A stretch of 64,000 nucleotides of DNA from CAUZIZ01 sp965219005 (GTDB lineage: Bacteria > Acidobacteriota > UBA6911 > RPQK01 > JAJDTT01). Below are positions 1 to 9,108 of this stretch, one piece after another. The notes below the pieces were generated by a model. That model worked only from the letters and a program-made list of their open reading frames with translations. It was not told the origin of the DNA and did not search any database. Every line of letters begins with the position of its first letter. The stretch's first letter is position 1. A program made the translations under genes and the position numbers. The stretch covers positions 3,906,001 through 3,970,000 of the forward strand of contig CBDCMS010000004.1 in NCBI GenBank assembly GCA_965219005.1, written 5' to 3'.

Positions 1-839
1 TCGCGCCCAGCAGCCGGGACTACGACCTGCGCGAGACTGAGGCTGTGCGAAGCGTTCTCGCCGACACCCGGCCGGACATCGTTATTCACATGGCAGCGCG
101 GGTTGGTGGAATCGGGGCAAACCAAGCCCATCCCGCCGAATTCTTCTATGACAACCTGCGTATGGGAGTAGAGTTCCTCCATGCTGCCTGGAAACACGGG
201 GTCGAGAAGTTCGTCACGATCGGAACCGTATGTTCCTACCCCAAAATGACACCGGTCCCCTTCAGGGAGGAGGACCTCTGGAAGGGCTATCCGGAGGAGA
301 CCAACGCGCCCTACGGGCTGGCCAAGAAGATGCTCCTGGTCCAGTCCACTGCTTATCGCCAGCAGTACGGATTCAACTCCATTTTTCTTCTGCCTGCCAA
401 CCTCTATGGCCCTGGAGATAACTTCAACCCGGATTCTTCTCACGTGATTCCAGCCCTGATCCGAAGAGTGATCGAAGCCAAAGAGCAGGGGGAAAAGGAA
501 CTCGTAGTCTGGGGAACGGGCAATCCCACTCGAGAGTTTCTCTACGTCAGCGACGCCGCCGAGGGGATCTTGCTAGCCACAAAGGGATACAATGAAAACG
601 AGCCAATCAATCTCGGCGTGGGTCTGGAGACCAGTATCCGCGACCTCGTGTCCCTGATTGTCCGACTCACAGGGTTCCAAGGATCTGTCCGTTGGGATCA
701 GAGCAAGCCCGATGGCCAACCCCGAAGGAGCCTCGACACCAGTAAGGCTGAAAGACTCTTCGGTTTCAGGGCGACAGTTCCCTTCGAGGAAGGTCTACGC
801 AACACTATTGAGTGGTTCGAGAAACACCGCAATCGGTAG
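1..839 (+). CDS. fcl: GDP-L-fucose synthase, 5' end outside window
   Basis: NADPH-dependent SDR enzyme that converts GDP-4-keto-6-deoxymannose to GDP-L-fucose in the cytosol, the step after Gmd. The frame is open from base 3, so the first codons lie upstream of the window; the GTG at 45 is internal. Visible family features are HMAARVGGIGAN, the catalytic GTVCSYP region, the YGLAKK active-site Tyr/Lys, and the nucleotide-sugar segment NLYGPGDNFNPDSSHVIPAL. The C-terminus (EGLRNTIEWFEKHRNR) is normal for the family. The gene for Gmd follows 47 bp downstream on the same strand, so the pair supplies GDP-fucose to the locus. A second fcl lies at 20511-21623. The family assignment is firm; only the N-terminus is missing. 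Confidence 0.93.
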   Translation, partial: APSSRDYDLRETEAVRSVLADTRPDIVIHMAARVGGIGANQAHPAEFFYDNLRMGVEFLHAAWKHGVEKFVTIGTVCSYPKMTPVPFREEDLWKGYPEETNAPYGLAKKMLLVQSTAYRQQYGFNSIFLLPANLYGPGDNFNPDSSHVIPALIRRVIEAKEQGEKELVVWGTGNPTREFLYVSDAAEGILLATKGYNENEPINLGVGLETSIRDLVSLIVRLTGFQGSVRWDQSKPDGQPRRSLDTSKAERLFGFRATVPFEEGLRNTIEWFEKHRNR

Positions 840-886
840 ATCAGACAGGGCCAGTCTCACACAACGTTACCCTTAGATCGGATCTC

Positions 887-1969
887 ATGAAAAAAGCGCT
901 TATCACAGGCATCACCGGCCAAGACGGTTCCTATCTAGCCGAGCTTCTCCTCTTCAAAGGCTACGAAGTGCACGGATTGATCCGGCGTGCGAGCACCTTC
1001 AACACCAGTCGCATTGATCATCTCTACAGCGACCCTCACAACGAAACGCGCCTCTTCCTTCACTACGGCGATATGGGCAGCACGGGAAGCCTCCAAAACC
1101 TCATCTACGAGATCGAGCCCCATGAAATCTATCATCTAGCAGCTCAGAGTCACGTCCGGGTCAGCTTCGACCTGCCGGACTACACGACCGACGTGACTGG
1201 CCTCGGCACCGTCCGCATTCTCGAGGCCGTTCGCCGCAGTGGAGTACCGGCTCGCTTCTATCAGGCTTCGTCCAGTGAGATGTTCGGGAGCGCTCCTTCT
1301 CCTCAGGACGAGACCACACCCTTTCAGCCACAGAGTCCCTACGCCACGGCCAAGCTCTTCGGTTACTGGGCTTCGAGAAACTACCGGCAGGCCTATCAGA
1401 TTTTCGCCTGCAACGGCATTCTGTTCAACCACGAGTCTCCCCGACGAGGTGAGACCTTTGTAACCCGCAAGATCACCCTTGCCTTGGCGGCAATCGTTGG
1501 AGGTCGGCAAAAGCACCTTTACCTGGGCAACCTGGATGCCAAGCGTGACTGGGGCTACGCTCCGGAGTATGTCGAAGCCATGGTGATGATGCTACAGCAG
1601 GAGCAGCCCGATGACTTCGTGATCGGCACTGGCGAATCTCATACCGTGGGTGAATTCCTGGAAGAGGCTTTTGGGTATGCTGGCCTGAACACGAAAGATC
1701 ATGTGAAGATCGACTCGCGATACTACCGTCCCAACGAGGTTGCGTCGCTGCAAGCCGACCCGACAAAGGCGATAGGACAACTGGGATGGACGCCGAAAGT
1801 TCGATTCAGCGAGTTGGTGCGCATTATGGTAGACGCAGATCTCGAGGCTGCTGGGCTTTCCTCACCCGGGGCGGGGAAAGACATCATGGAGAAACACTTC
1901 GACAGCTGGCACCGTTGGGATTCCGAAGCGGCCAGATCTCAGAGAATCCCAAACGCCTCCCTCCCCTAA
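887..1969 (+). CDS. gmd: GDP-mannose 4,6-dehydratase
   Basis: Converts GDP-D-mannose to GDP-4-keto-6-deoxy-D-mannose, the first step to GDP-fucose and related deoxyhexoses. The 360-residue protein starts MKKALITGITGQDGSYLAEL, with the GxxGxxG NADP-binding loop, followed by the LHYGDMGS segment, the ASSSEMFG catalytic Ser/Glu region, SPYATAKLFGYW (Tyr/Lys) and the NGILFNHESPRRGE substrate motif. Length is typical of Gmd. The frame is open upstream to 812, but the ATG at 887 gives the canonical N-terminus. It follows a fucose synthase gene on the same strand, so the two are probably co-transcribed. Assignment is by clear motif match. Confidence 0.96.
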   Translation: MKKALITGITGQDGSYLAELLLFKGYEVHGLIRRASTFNTSRIDHLYSDPHNETRLFLHYGDMGSTGSLQNLIYEIEPHEIYHLAAQSHVRVSFDLPDYTTDVTGLGTVRILEAVRRSGVPARFYQASSSEMFGSAPSPQDETTPFQPQSPYATAKLFGYWASRNYRQAYQIFACNGILFNHESPRRGETFVTRKITLALAAIVGGRQKHLYLGNLDAKRDWGYAPEYVEAMVMMLQQEQPDDFVIGTGESHTVGEFLEEAFGYAGLNTKDHVKIDSRYYRPNEVASLQADPTKAIGQLGWTPKVRFSELVRIMVDADLEAAGLSSPGAGKDIMEKHFDSWHRWDSEAARSQRIPNASLP

Positions 1970-2175
1970 TAGATACCATCGATTGATTGATTGAGATCAC
2001 CTCTCCGCCGACTACTAACGGGTAACTGTTGAGCGTCCTCCTTTGCCCTTGCCCATGCCCGTCTCCATCTGTTGAAGGCGAGACGATTGTGCGCACACTC
2101 CCGGGCAGGGGGCTAAACATGAGCTCTAAAACGGATGGGCTAGCCAAGTGGATCTGTTTTCTATAAGTTGTCCCA

Positions 2176-3621
2176 GTGCTCCGCTGGATGGCCTATGCTG
2201 GGATCACGCTCTTCGTCACGCTGGCGCTTCTGTATTTTCACCCCCTCTGCGCCCTCTGGGTCGCCGCCCTGGCACTCCTGACACGCTTCCGTCCTACCTA
2301 CGGCCTTCTTCTACTATTTCTATCCATCCCCATCGACGCCGCACAGCCAACCTACAAGGGGATCATTGTGTCCCTGTCCGAACTGGAATTCGGAGCCTGT
2401 CTCCTGGCTTGGCTGAGTGGGCAAGAACTTGTGAAGCTGAGACTGCAGCCTCTCCTGTGGGGTGTTCCTTTTTTGCTTGCCATGGCCGTCTCGGGCAGCC
2501 TCCGCCTCGATTGGTACCAGGTCGTGCCCCACCTTCTTCGGACAAGCGAAATCTTTCTGATGTTGTTTCTCGCTCTGGAGGTGTTCCGTGATCAACGCGA
2601 CAAGCGAAGGGTCAAGGTTGGGCTTGCCCTGGCCGGATTCCTGTTCGCTTCCTCCGGTCTCCTACAGCTCACTCCCCTGGTCGATGCCAGACTCGTTTCT
2701 GGCACCCGAGTGTTCTCCTTCTTCAATAGCCCAAATCAGTTTGCAGCCTACCTGAATCTGCTACTTCCATTCTATTTCTTCTTCATCCTTACCTCGGCGG
2801 GTCGTAAGATACGCCTGGTCTGGATCTACCTCTTTGCGCTGACCTTGATTGCCCAGCTTTCCACGCTTTCCCGAACTGCGCCGCTTGCCTTGATCGTTGC
2901 GATGTCGGCAATGTCGCTGCTGCATTACAGGGCCCGACTGCGGCAGCCTGACTTCAACCACGCCAGAGCCATTCAGCAATGGCTGAGGCGTGCGGGCCCA
3001 CTGCTTGTGGCTCACCTGGTCGGATTCCTGTTGCTCGGTGTCTTCCTCCTCCCAATGACGTCAATTGGAGGCCAGATACAAAAATCGCTACAAAACGTGA
3101 AGGTAAGATCCGAGAAAGGCGTGGCTGGCACTCTGGTGGACTCACGACTGCCTTACTGGGAGCTGGGATTCCAGATTTGGAGGGATCATCCCTGGGTTGG
3201 CGTCGGTCCCGGGAGATATGAGGACGCGGCTGAGAAGCACGTAGAGATCATCAACCGGTACCGAGGCCAGGTGATCTACTTTCCCGCCCTTCAGATAAAC
3301 TACCCGATCCACGCTCACAATCTTTTCTTGCAGCTAGCTGCACTTTACGGCGTTCTGGGCCTCGCAGGCTTCCTCTATTTTCTGGTCAGCCTCTTCCGAG
3401 GTGCCCTTCTCCGTTTGAGGGCCGAGGGAGACTTTGCCGCTGCAGGACTCCTCATCGCCTTCGTGATTCACAACCTGGTCGACGTCAGCTTCCCCAGCCT
3501 GGCAATGGAAATCGGCTTTGTGGTCGGCCTTGCCCTAACACCCCGGTCTTCGCCTGCCTACGACAGTGGCAGTAGCCACTCAGATCTTCCAGAAGAAGCG
3601 GAACAGAACGAACTCTGCTAA
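2176..3621 (+). CDS. O-antigen polymerase/ligase-like membrane protein
   Basis: Polytopic inner-membrane protein of about 480 residues with roughly a dozen hydrophobic segments and the Wzy_C (PF04932) signature: FNSPNQFAAYLN near residue 180, a periplasmic loop with DSRLPYWELGFQIWRDHPW and GVGPGRYEDA, then HAHNLFLQLAALYGVLGLAG. Family members polymerise repeat units (Wzy) or attach the finished chain to a lipid or protein acceptor; sequence alone does not separate these roles. The start could be GTG 2176 or ATG 2188. It lies 206 bp after gmd. Related but distinct proteins are encoded at 9109-10599, 39625-41022 and 51921-55988, so this locus has four candidates for polymerase and ligase. Confidence 0.85.
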   Translation: MLRWMAYAGITLFVTLALLYFHPLCALWVAALALLTRFRPTYGLLLLFLSIPIDAAQPTYKGIIVSLSELEFGACLLAWLSGQELVKLRLQPLLWGVPFLLAMAVSGSLRLDWYQVVPHLLRTSEIFLMLFLALEVFRDQRDKRRVKVGLALAGFLFASSGLLQLTPLVDARLVSGTRVFSFFNSPNQFAAYLNLLLPFYFFFILTSAGRKIRLVWIYLFALTLIAQLSTLSRTAPLALIVAMSAMSLLHYRARLRQPDFNHARAIQQWLRRAGPLLVAHLVGFLLLGVFLLPMTSIGGQIQKSLQNVKVRSEKGVAGTLVDSRLPYWELGFQIWRDHPWVGVGPGRYEDAAEKHVEIINRYRGQVIYFPALQINYPIHAHNLFLQLAALYGVLGLAGFLYFLVSLFRGALLRLRAEGDFAAAGLLIAFVIHNLVDVSFPSLAMEIGFVVGLALTPRSSPAYDSGSSHSDLPEEAEQNELC

Positions 3622-3742
3622 TTGTGAGGCCGCAACAAGTCCCAATCGACCACGAATGGTAAGGGTCGAAGAACGGGCGTATAGTTTCATCTTCGACCCG
3701 CTGAACGGGAGCAATCGTTCGCATGAATGGGACCTCGGCGCC

Positions 3743-4597
3743 ATGAAAACACCCTATCCAACCCTCCGATTGGTGTTGGCAATTTCGCTAGGCGTTCTGT
3801 TGCTTGTCGTGGCCTCCAGGGGGGTCGACTTCGAGAGCCTTTTGGAGCTGCTGTATCAGGGACGCATCGAATTCCTCCTGGCTGCCCTGGCTCTGGTCTT
3901 GCTCTCCCCTTTTCTACGGGCACTCCGATGGAGGACCCTCTTCTCGGATCAGGCTCCGGAGATGACTACCCTGGTAAGGGCGATCGTGACCGGACAGACC
4001 CTGAATCTACTGATGCCATTCCGCTCCGGAGACGTAGCCAGAGTTCTCATGATGAAGCGTAGGAAGTGGATGACGGCAGGCACGATCGCCCTTGAGAAGG
4101 GAATCGACGCTGCATTTCTTGCAGGCCTTTGTGCTTTGCTTCCATTGGTTTGGATGGTACCCGAATGGATGGAAGGACCCAGAGTAGCAGCCATATTGGT
4201 GGGATCGGTTTTGCTGGCGTTGGGCGTCCTGGTCGTACCTCGACTCCCCAGCATGAACCTGCAACAGACTGCTGGATCCATGACCCTGCTGATTGCGATT
4301 TCTGCGCTACTCTGGTGCAGTGGCATTCTTGTCAACTACTCCGTCTTGCTGTTCCTTAACCTGGAGCAGCCGCTGTTTGTATCGGTCGCGCTTCTTGTAA
4401 TCCTCCAGATCGGCGTCGCCGTTCCTTCGACCCCGGGAAAGATAGGAGTGTTTCAGGAATTGTCAGTGTTGGGCCTCGGCCTATTCGGAATCGCCAAGAC
4501 ACCCGCTCTGGCTTTCGGCCTGCTCGTTCACTCCCTGATCCTTCTTCCGACAGCAGCCATGACCCTGACCTTCTGGATCTTGAGGGGAAAACCATGA
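3743..4597 (+). CDS. flippase-like membrane protein (UPF0104/AglD-type)
   Basis: A 284-residue integral membrane protein with about 8 hydrophobic segments and the lysylphosphatidylglycerol-synthase TM domain pattern (PF03706): RALRWRTLF after the second segment, LLMPFRSGDVARVLMMKRRK in the first cytoplasmic loop, ALEKGIDAAFLAG, and the late PSTPGKIGVFQELSVLGLGLFG motif. Members are linked to lipid or lipid-glycan translocation; the substrate here is unknown. The reading frame is open from 3566, but ATG 3743 gives the usual N-terminus. Its stop overlaps the start of the next glycosyltransferase (ATGA at 4594-4597), indicating coupled translation. Confidence 0.8.
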   Translation: MKTPYPTLRLVLAISLGVLLLVVASRGVDFESLLELLYQGRIEFLLAALALVLLSPFLRALRWRTLFSDQAPEMTTLVRAIVTGQTLNLLMPFRSGDVARVLMMKRRKWMTAGTIALEKGIDAAFLAGLCALLPLVWMVPEWMEGPRVAAILVGSVLLALGVLVVPRLPSMNLQQTAGSMTLLIAISALLWCSGILVNYSVLLFLNLEQPLFVSVALLVILQIGVAVPSTPGKIGVFQELSVLGLGLFGIAKTPALAFGLLVHSLILLPTAAMTLTFWILRGKP

Positions 4598-5638
4598 GCC
4601 CAAAGATCTCCATCGTGATTCCGGTTCGGAACGGAGAAGAGGTCCTGGCGAACTGTCTGCACAGTCTCGCCAACCAGAGCCTGGCTCCCGAACGATATGA
4701 GGTCATCGTCGTTGACGACGGCTCCACCGACGATAGTGCCCGAATCGCCGAGGAATACGGAGCTCGCCTGCTCTCCCAACCCCCCTCGGGAACCTCAACC
4801 GCCCGAAATCGTGGTGTGGAGAAAGCGGGGGGGGACTGTCGTCCTTTTTACGGATGCGGATTGTGTCCCTGATCGACATTGGGTCGAGACTCTAAGTCGT
4901 CCGCTGCTCGAGCGCCAGGCTGCGGGTGCGGTCGGTCGCTGCTGTTCGAAGCAGTCGCAATGGATCGCAGCCTTGACTCAAATCGAGCTAGACGAGCGCT
5001 ATTCCACGATGGAGCGACACCAGGAAATCGATTTCCTCAACACGGGCAACTGCGGTTTTCGAAGAGACGTCCTTGGGGAGAAACCGTTCGACAAAGACTT
5101 CGAGTGGCTAGAGGACAAAGACTTCGAGTGGCTAGAGGACGTAGAACTTTCCTTTAGGCTCTCCCAGCTAAACCATAGGATGTACTTCGTACCCTCGGCC
5201 AGGGTCTCTCATCGACATCCTCTGAGCCTGTGGCAGTACTTGCGAAGGAAGTTTCGCTACGCCACACTCGCCTTCCGGATTTATCGCCGCTACCCTGGCA
5301 AGACACTCTCCGACAGCCGCACCCCGCCGAGTCGAAGACTCCAGCTCTTCTTCCTGGGATTCGCGATTCTGAGTGGAGTTGCGGCCCTCTTCGGTTTGAT
5401 CTCCAGCTTGGTGGGAGTGGGGTTTTTGGTCCTTTCAGCTTTCAGCTCCTATCCTCTGGTGATGAACGCGGCTAGCCGGTCTGCTCGATTGGGAGTCCTG
5501 GCCCCAGGGTTTGCCCTGCTCGCGAACATGGCCTTTCTTCTCGGTACGGTCAGAGGACTCTTTCCAGCTTTCAGAAAAATCCCTCCGGTGCTCCAAAGTA
5601 AGGAATCCCCCAACGATCGGCCCTCAACTGCCTCCTGA
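4594..5638 (+). pseudogene. family 2 glycosyltransferase, frameshifted at a G8 tract
   Basis: The gene starts normally with a GT2 nucleotide-sugar fold (ISIVIPVRNGEEVLANCLHSL, VVDDGSTDDSARIAEE, TARNRGVEKAGG) and then leaves frame at a run of eight G (4827-4834), ending at 4872. The +1 frame continues the same protein without loss: TVVLFTDADCVPD, NTGNCGFRRDVLGE, LEDVELSFRL, then a C-terminal membrane region (about three hydrophobic segments) to 5638. Seven Gs would restore a single protein of about 347 residues. A second oddity is a perfect 24-bp tandem duplication (5093-5116 and 5117-5140) that repeats KDFEWLED in frame. It may be a true pseudogene, a phase-variable gene or an assembly error; the enzyme family itself is clear. 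Confidence 0.88.
5093..5140 (+). repeat. 24-bp perfect tandem duplication inside glycosyltransferase
   Basis: Two identical 24-base units, 5093-5116 and 5117-5140, each encoding KDFEWLED, lie just before VELSFRL in the GT2 protein. Related GT2 proteins normally have a single acidic E-D-x-E-L/D-x-F-R segment here, so the second unit looks like a slippage duplication. It keeps the frame. Confidence 0.9.
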
Positions 5639-5831
5639 ACGCAGGGACCCTACCAACTCCGCGAATCACGCTCGATTCTCTGATCGCCATCGGAGGTTCC
5701 AAAGACAGCGGGGAACTCTTCCGAGAGCACCTCTTGCCAAACGTGTTTCTGTAGCGTGCTTCGGGCTGGCGTCCACCTTGAGTGTATGTTAGCAAGCGAG
5801 TCTAAGCAGGCCGCCGCAGGGTCGTCGTATG

Positions 5832-6341
5832 TTACGACTGAGGGGCTTCCTCTGAGATGAACCTTAGTAGGCGAGCCGGTACTCCACAAACGATGGCTCT
5901 ATCGGCTACATCTCGGGTCACTACGCTGCCAGCACCGACTATCGCATCCTCGCCAATCGTGACCCCGCAAAGGATCGTGACGTTGCTACCGATCGACGCA
6001 CCCCGCTTCACCAAGATCGGCTCGACCTTCCAGTCTGCCTCAGTCTGAGGATGGCGCTCTCCAGCTCTTCCAGAGGTCGCCCGAGGGTACTTGTCGTTGA
6101 TGAACATCACACCGTGACCGACGAAAACGTCGTCTTCAATAGTCACTCCTTCGCAGATAAAGCTGTGGCTGGATACCTTGACTCTCCGCCCCAGACGGGC
6201 CCCCTTCTGGATTTCAACGAAGGTGCCGATCCTGCTTTCATCACCTACCTCGCAGCCGTAGAGGTTGACGAAGGCAAAGAGCTTCACGTCACGGCCGAGC
6301 TTGACGTCGGGCGCGACACGGAGAGTGGCTGAGTGAGGCAT
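5832..6341 (-). CDS. WbpD/WlbB-like sugar N-acetyltransferase (left-handed beta-helix)
   Basis: A 169-residue hexapeptide-repeat acyltransferase. Repeats such as LGRDVKLFAFVNLYGCEVG, IGTFVEIQKGARLG, IEDDVFVGHGVMFINDKYPRA, VKRGASIGSNVTILCGVTIG and EDAIVGAGSVVTRDV form the beta-helix, and the C-terminus VCGVPARLLRFI is typical. The closest known pattern is UDP-2-acetamido-3-amino-2,3-dideoxyglucuronate N-acetyltransferase (WbpD/WlbB), which uses acetyl-CoA. The start ATG (6341-6339) overlaps by one base the TGA of the upstream WbpB-like oxidoreductase, so the longer open frame to 6425 is not needed. WbpB-WbpD adjacency supports a role in making a diacetamido uronic acid, although no aminotransferase (WbpE-like) is visible beside it. 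Confidence 0.85.
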   Translation of the reverse strand: MPHSATLRVAPDVKLGRDVKLFAFVNLYGCEVGDESRIGTFVEIQKGARLGRRVKVSSHSFICEGVTIEDDVFVGHGVMFINDKYPRATSGRAGERHPQTEADWKVEPILVKRGASIGSNVTILCGVTIGEDAIVGAGSVVTRDVADRAIVCGVPARLLRFISEEAPQS

Positions 6342-7351
6342 CAAACGATTTCTACTCCCAATCCACCATTCTGAAGGGACTTGTCTGCCGCCTCCAGTAC
6401 CCGGACGACCTTGACTCCGACCCAAGCATCGGAGCTGGGGGACTCACCTGTCTGGATAGAGTTCACGAAAGACTGACACTCAAGGCGAAGGGGTTCCTCC
6501 CACACTAGCGGCACCGGATGGGGAGATCCATGACGGTACGACATCTTGAACTCCTCCGGTGTGTCCGAGTAAGGGGGCACATCGACACCCTTGTCGTAGA
6601 TCACGACCTTCTCATCGATCAAGTCATCGTAGACCAACATTTTCTTGCTCCCCACCACCGTGATGAGTCGCATCTTGACGGGATCCAACCAGGAAAGGCG
6701 CAGACTGGCCAGAACCTCTCCGGGGAAGGACAGGGTCAGATAGGCAACCTCAACGGGTTCTCTACGAATATAGGCTTCGCCCCTGGCGCTCACCCGCACC
6801 GGATCCAAGCCGAGAATGTCCAACAGGATCGACACGTCGTGGGGAGCAAGGTCCCAGATCACGTTGATGTCGGGTTGAAGCAGGCCCAGATTCACCCGTG
6901 CGGCATCGACGTAATAGATATCACCCAACTCGCCGGACTCGATGATCTGGGCGACCATTTTCACGGCTGGGTTGTGTTGAAAGGTGTGGCCCACCATGGC
7001 TATGAGGCCGAGCTGGCGAGCGGTCTCAGCGATCTCCGTTGCTTCCTCAACAGTCGCTGCCAGCGGCTTCTCGACCAGAAGATGCTTGCCGACGCCCAGC
7101 ACTTCCATTGCCAGCCGGTGATGGGTCGACACAGGCGTCGCCACCACGACAGCGTCCACATCCGAATCCAGGATCTTCCGATGATCGGAATAGGTGGCCA
7201 CATTCGGATAGAGCTCCCGCATGTGGGCCAAGCGGTCCGAGCGGAGGTCCGACACAGAAGAAAGTTCTGCCTCCTGCAAATCGTGGAAATTGCGGGCCAG
7301 TTTCGGCCCCCAGTATCCACAACCGATCACTCCAACCTTGACTACCGTCAC
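6341..7351 (-). CDS. Gfo/Idh/MocA-family oxidoreductase (WbpB/WlbA-like)
   Basis: A 336-residue NAD(P)-dependent sugar dehydrogenase. The N-terminal Rossmann fold carries VKVGVIGCGYWGPKLARNF, followed by ADAV-type VDAVVVATPVSTHH, the signature VEKPLAATVEEA and MVGHTFQHNPAV, then the C-terminal alpha/beta domain with DLAPHDVSILLDIL, which places the catalytic His. In WbpB/WlbA, relatives oxidise C3 of UDP-GlcNAcA; the neighbouring WbpD-like acetyltransferase fits the same pathway. The TGA stop overlaps the start of that gene by one base. The exact substrate is inferred from context rather than seen. Confidence 0.85.
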   Translation of the reverse strand: MTVVKVGVIGCGYWGPKLARNFHDLQEAELSSVSDLRSDRLAHMRELYPNVATYSDHRKILDSDVDAVVVATPVSTHHRLAMEVLGVGKHLLVEKPLAATVEEATEIAETARQLGLIAMVGHTFQHNPAVKMVAQIIESGELGDIYYVDAARVNLGLLQPDINVIWDLAPHDVSILLDILGLDPVRVSARGEAYIRREPVEVAYLTLSFPGEVLASLRLSWLDPVKMRLITVVGSKKMLVYDDLIDEKVVIYDKGVDVPPYSDTPEEFKMSYRHGSPHPVPLVWEEPLRLECQSFVNSIQTGESPSSDAWVGVKVVRVLEAADKSLQNGGLGVEIV

Positions 7352-7437
7352 TGCTGTACCAAAAAGAAAAGGAGGGTCTCAGAGGTTAGTCGGCTCTCGC
7401 TCTGCGTTCTGGTTAATGGGCAGGCCAAGACTCCGGG

Positions 7438-8943
7438 TTATCCCCCGCCTCGCCCGAACAACATAGCAAAGGGCGTCTGTACGAGTATTTTGATGTCGAG
7501 CCACACGGACTGCTTCTGGATGTACTCAACATCCATCCGTACCATCTCATCGAAACTGACACGGTTGCGTCCTTTTATCTGCCACAGCCCCGTGATCCCT
7601 GGAAGTGTCTCGAAACGGTGTTTGTGCCACTCCTTGAACAGGTTCACTTCGTAGGCAAGTGAGGGCCTGGGCCCAACCAGGCTCATTGCACCGCTCAGCA
7701 CATTGAAGAGCTGCGGAAGCTCGTCCAGGCTAGTCTTACGCAGGATTTTCCCCAATGGGGTTACACGAGGGTCGGACTTGAGCTTCAGGGTCTTGGCTCC
7801 ATCAAGCTCCGTCGGATCCAGGTTTTCCTTGATTAAACGACTCACATGTTCGACGTGAATACTGGGGTCACTGTCTTGCAGCATAGTCCGGAACTTGTAC
7901 ATGACGAAGGCCCGTCCTCCTTCACCAATCCTCTGCTGCCTATAGAGGATTGGCCCTGAAGAAGTCCACTTGACGAGACCGGCAATCAAGAGTATCAATG
8001 GGGCGACCAAGAGAACGCTCAGGGTGGCAACGACGGTGTCAAATGTCCGCTTGATGAGTCGATGCCACAGAAACGCCCCAGATTGGCCCAGATAGATAAC
8101 CGGGATTCCCCCAAAGCCATCCAAGGTGGCGTTGGGAAAAGAGAGGGCGAAGAGGTCGGGGATGACGTACACACGAACACCCATCATCTGCAGTTTGCCG
8201 CACATCTCAACTAACTGCTCGTGGGCACGCAAGGGTAGAGCCATCACGACCTCTTCCACAGAGTGAGCCGCGACCACACTCTCGATTTCGCTAGTGGTTC
8301 CAAGGACAGGCCTCCCATCAATGCTCTTGCCCTGTTTGTCAGCATCATCATCCAAATAACCAAGAACCTGTAGGTCCTGCCGTGCATACCTTCTGAACTG
8401 ACTGGCTACATTGCGCCCCACCTCGCCCGCCCCTACCACCAAGACTGCCCGCCGACTCGTAGTCCACAGGGGATTTGTCGTCCACCGATAGCCGTAGAGA
8501 AGGAGTCGCACACCGAAAAGAAGCGCAATGTCTAACGCAAAGAAAACCAGAAACAGACCTCTAGCTGTTTCCCAACCGGTGAAATACAAGGCGCCGGCCA
8601 GAACCAGAACCGACACACTGATCGCCACCAGGAGATTGACCAGTTCCGCCTTGAGCGTTTCGTTCTGGCGACCGTCGTAGACGGAGGAACCTACCAGGAC
8701 GAGCGGCCAAATCGCGGCGATTAAGAGCAGCGACTCCAACGGATAGATATCACCAGGCGCTACGTCGGGATCCCAGCCTTCATCGGTAGTGATCCGAAAG
8801 ACCCCGAGCAGAGCAGTCGCCCAGGAGGGCAAACTTCCGACCCTTGCTCTGATCTGGGCCGCACACAGAAAAACCCCAAGGGTTCCCAACCAATCGATGG
8901 CAAAAAGGACCGCGATTCGACGGTGGCTGAATTCACGAAGCAT
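7438..8943 (-). CDS. polyprenyl-phosphate sugar-1-phosphate transferase (exopolysaccharide initiating enzyme)
   Basis: A 501-residue WbaP/CpsE-type initiating enzyme that moves a sugar-1-phosphate from a UDP-sugar to undecaprenyl phosphate at the inner membrane. The N-terminal third has four hydrophobic segments, then a CoA-binding-like Rossmann domain (VLVVGAGEVGRNVASQFRR, VLGYLDDDADKQGK), another membrane segment and the C-terminal bacterial sugar transferase domain with LYRQQRIGEGGRAFVMYKFR and KTSLDELPQLFNVL, SLVGPRPSL and LPGITGLWQIKGR. Transcribed away from 9109-10599 side with an 87-bp gap to the WbpB-like gene. It is one of two candidate priming enzymes in the window; the other is the WecA fusion at 45002. 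Confidence 0.93.
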   Translation of the reverse strand: MLREFSHRRIAVLFAIDWLGTLGVFLCAAQIRARVGSLPSWATALLGVFRITTDEGWDPDVAPGDIYPLESLLLIAAIWPLVLVGSSVYDGRQNETLKAELVNLLVAISVSVLVLAGALYFTGWETARGLFLVFFALDIALLFGVRLLLYGYRWTTNPLWTTSRRAVLVVGAGEVGRNVASQFRRYARQDLQVLGYLDDDADKQGKSIDGRPVLGTTSEIESVVAAHSVEEVVMALPLRAHEQLVEMCGKLQMMGVRVYVIPDLFALSFPNATLDGFGGIPVIYLGQSGAFLWHRLIKRTFDTVVATLSVLLVAPLILLIAGLVKWTSSGPILYRQQRIGEGGRAFVMYKFRTMLQDSDPSIHVEHVSRLIKENLDPTELDGAKTLKLKSDPRVTPLGKILRKTSLDELPQLFNVLSGAMSLVGPRPSLAYEVNLFKEWHKHRFETLPGITGLWQIKGRNRVSFDEMVRMDVEYIQKQSVWLDIKILVQTPFAMLFGRGGG

Positions 8944-9108
8944 CTAGGACTCTGAAAAACTCCCGAACGCAAGGCACACAGCACCCGAAGCTTATCACAG
9001 ATGAGAAAGCTTCCCTTATCTGAGTGGGATTCGCGGGAACGATCGATTCTCCAACTGTCGGATCCAGAGGGACGGTGGATGCGCCCGCAGCACCCTATCT
9101 ACAACACT

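Noticed and set aside
5639..5831. Possible gene fragment after the frameshifted glycosyltransferase
   Set aside because: A short open stretch exists, but no family pattern is visible and no start or ribosome-binding site supports it.
6518..7654. Open frame of 378 codons on the plus strand
   Set aside because: It is antisense to the WbpB-like and sugar-phosphate transferase genes, which have clear family motifs; its composition (His- and Gln-rich) is that of a shadow frame.
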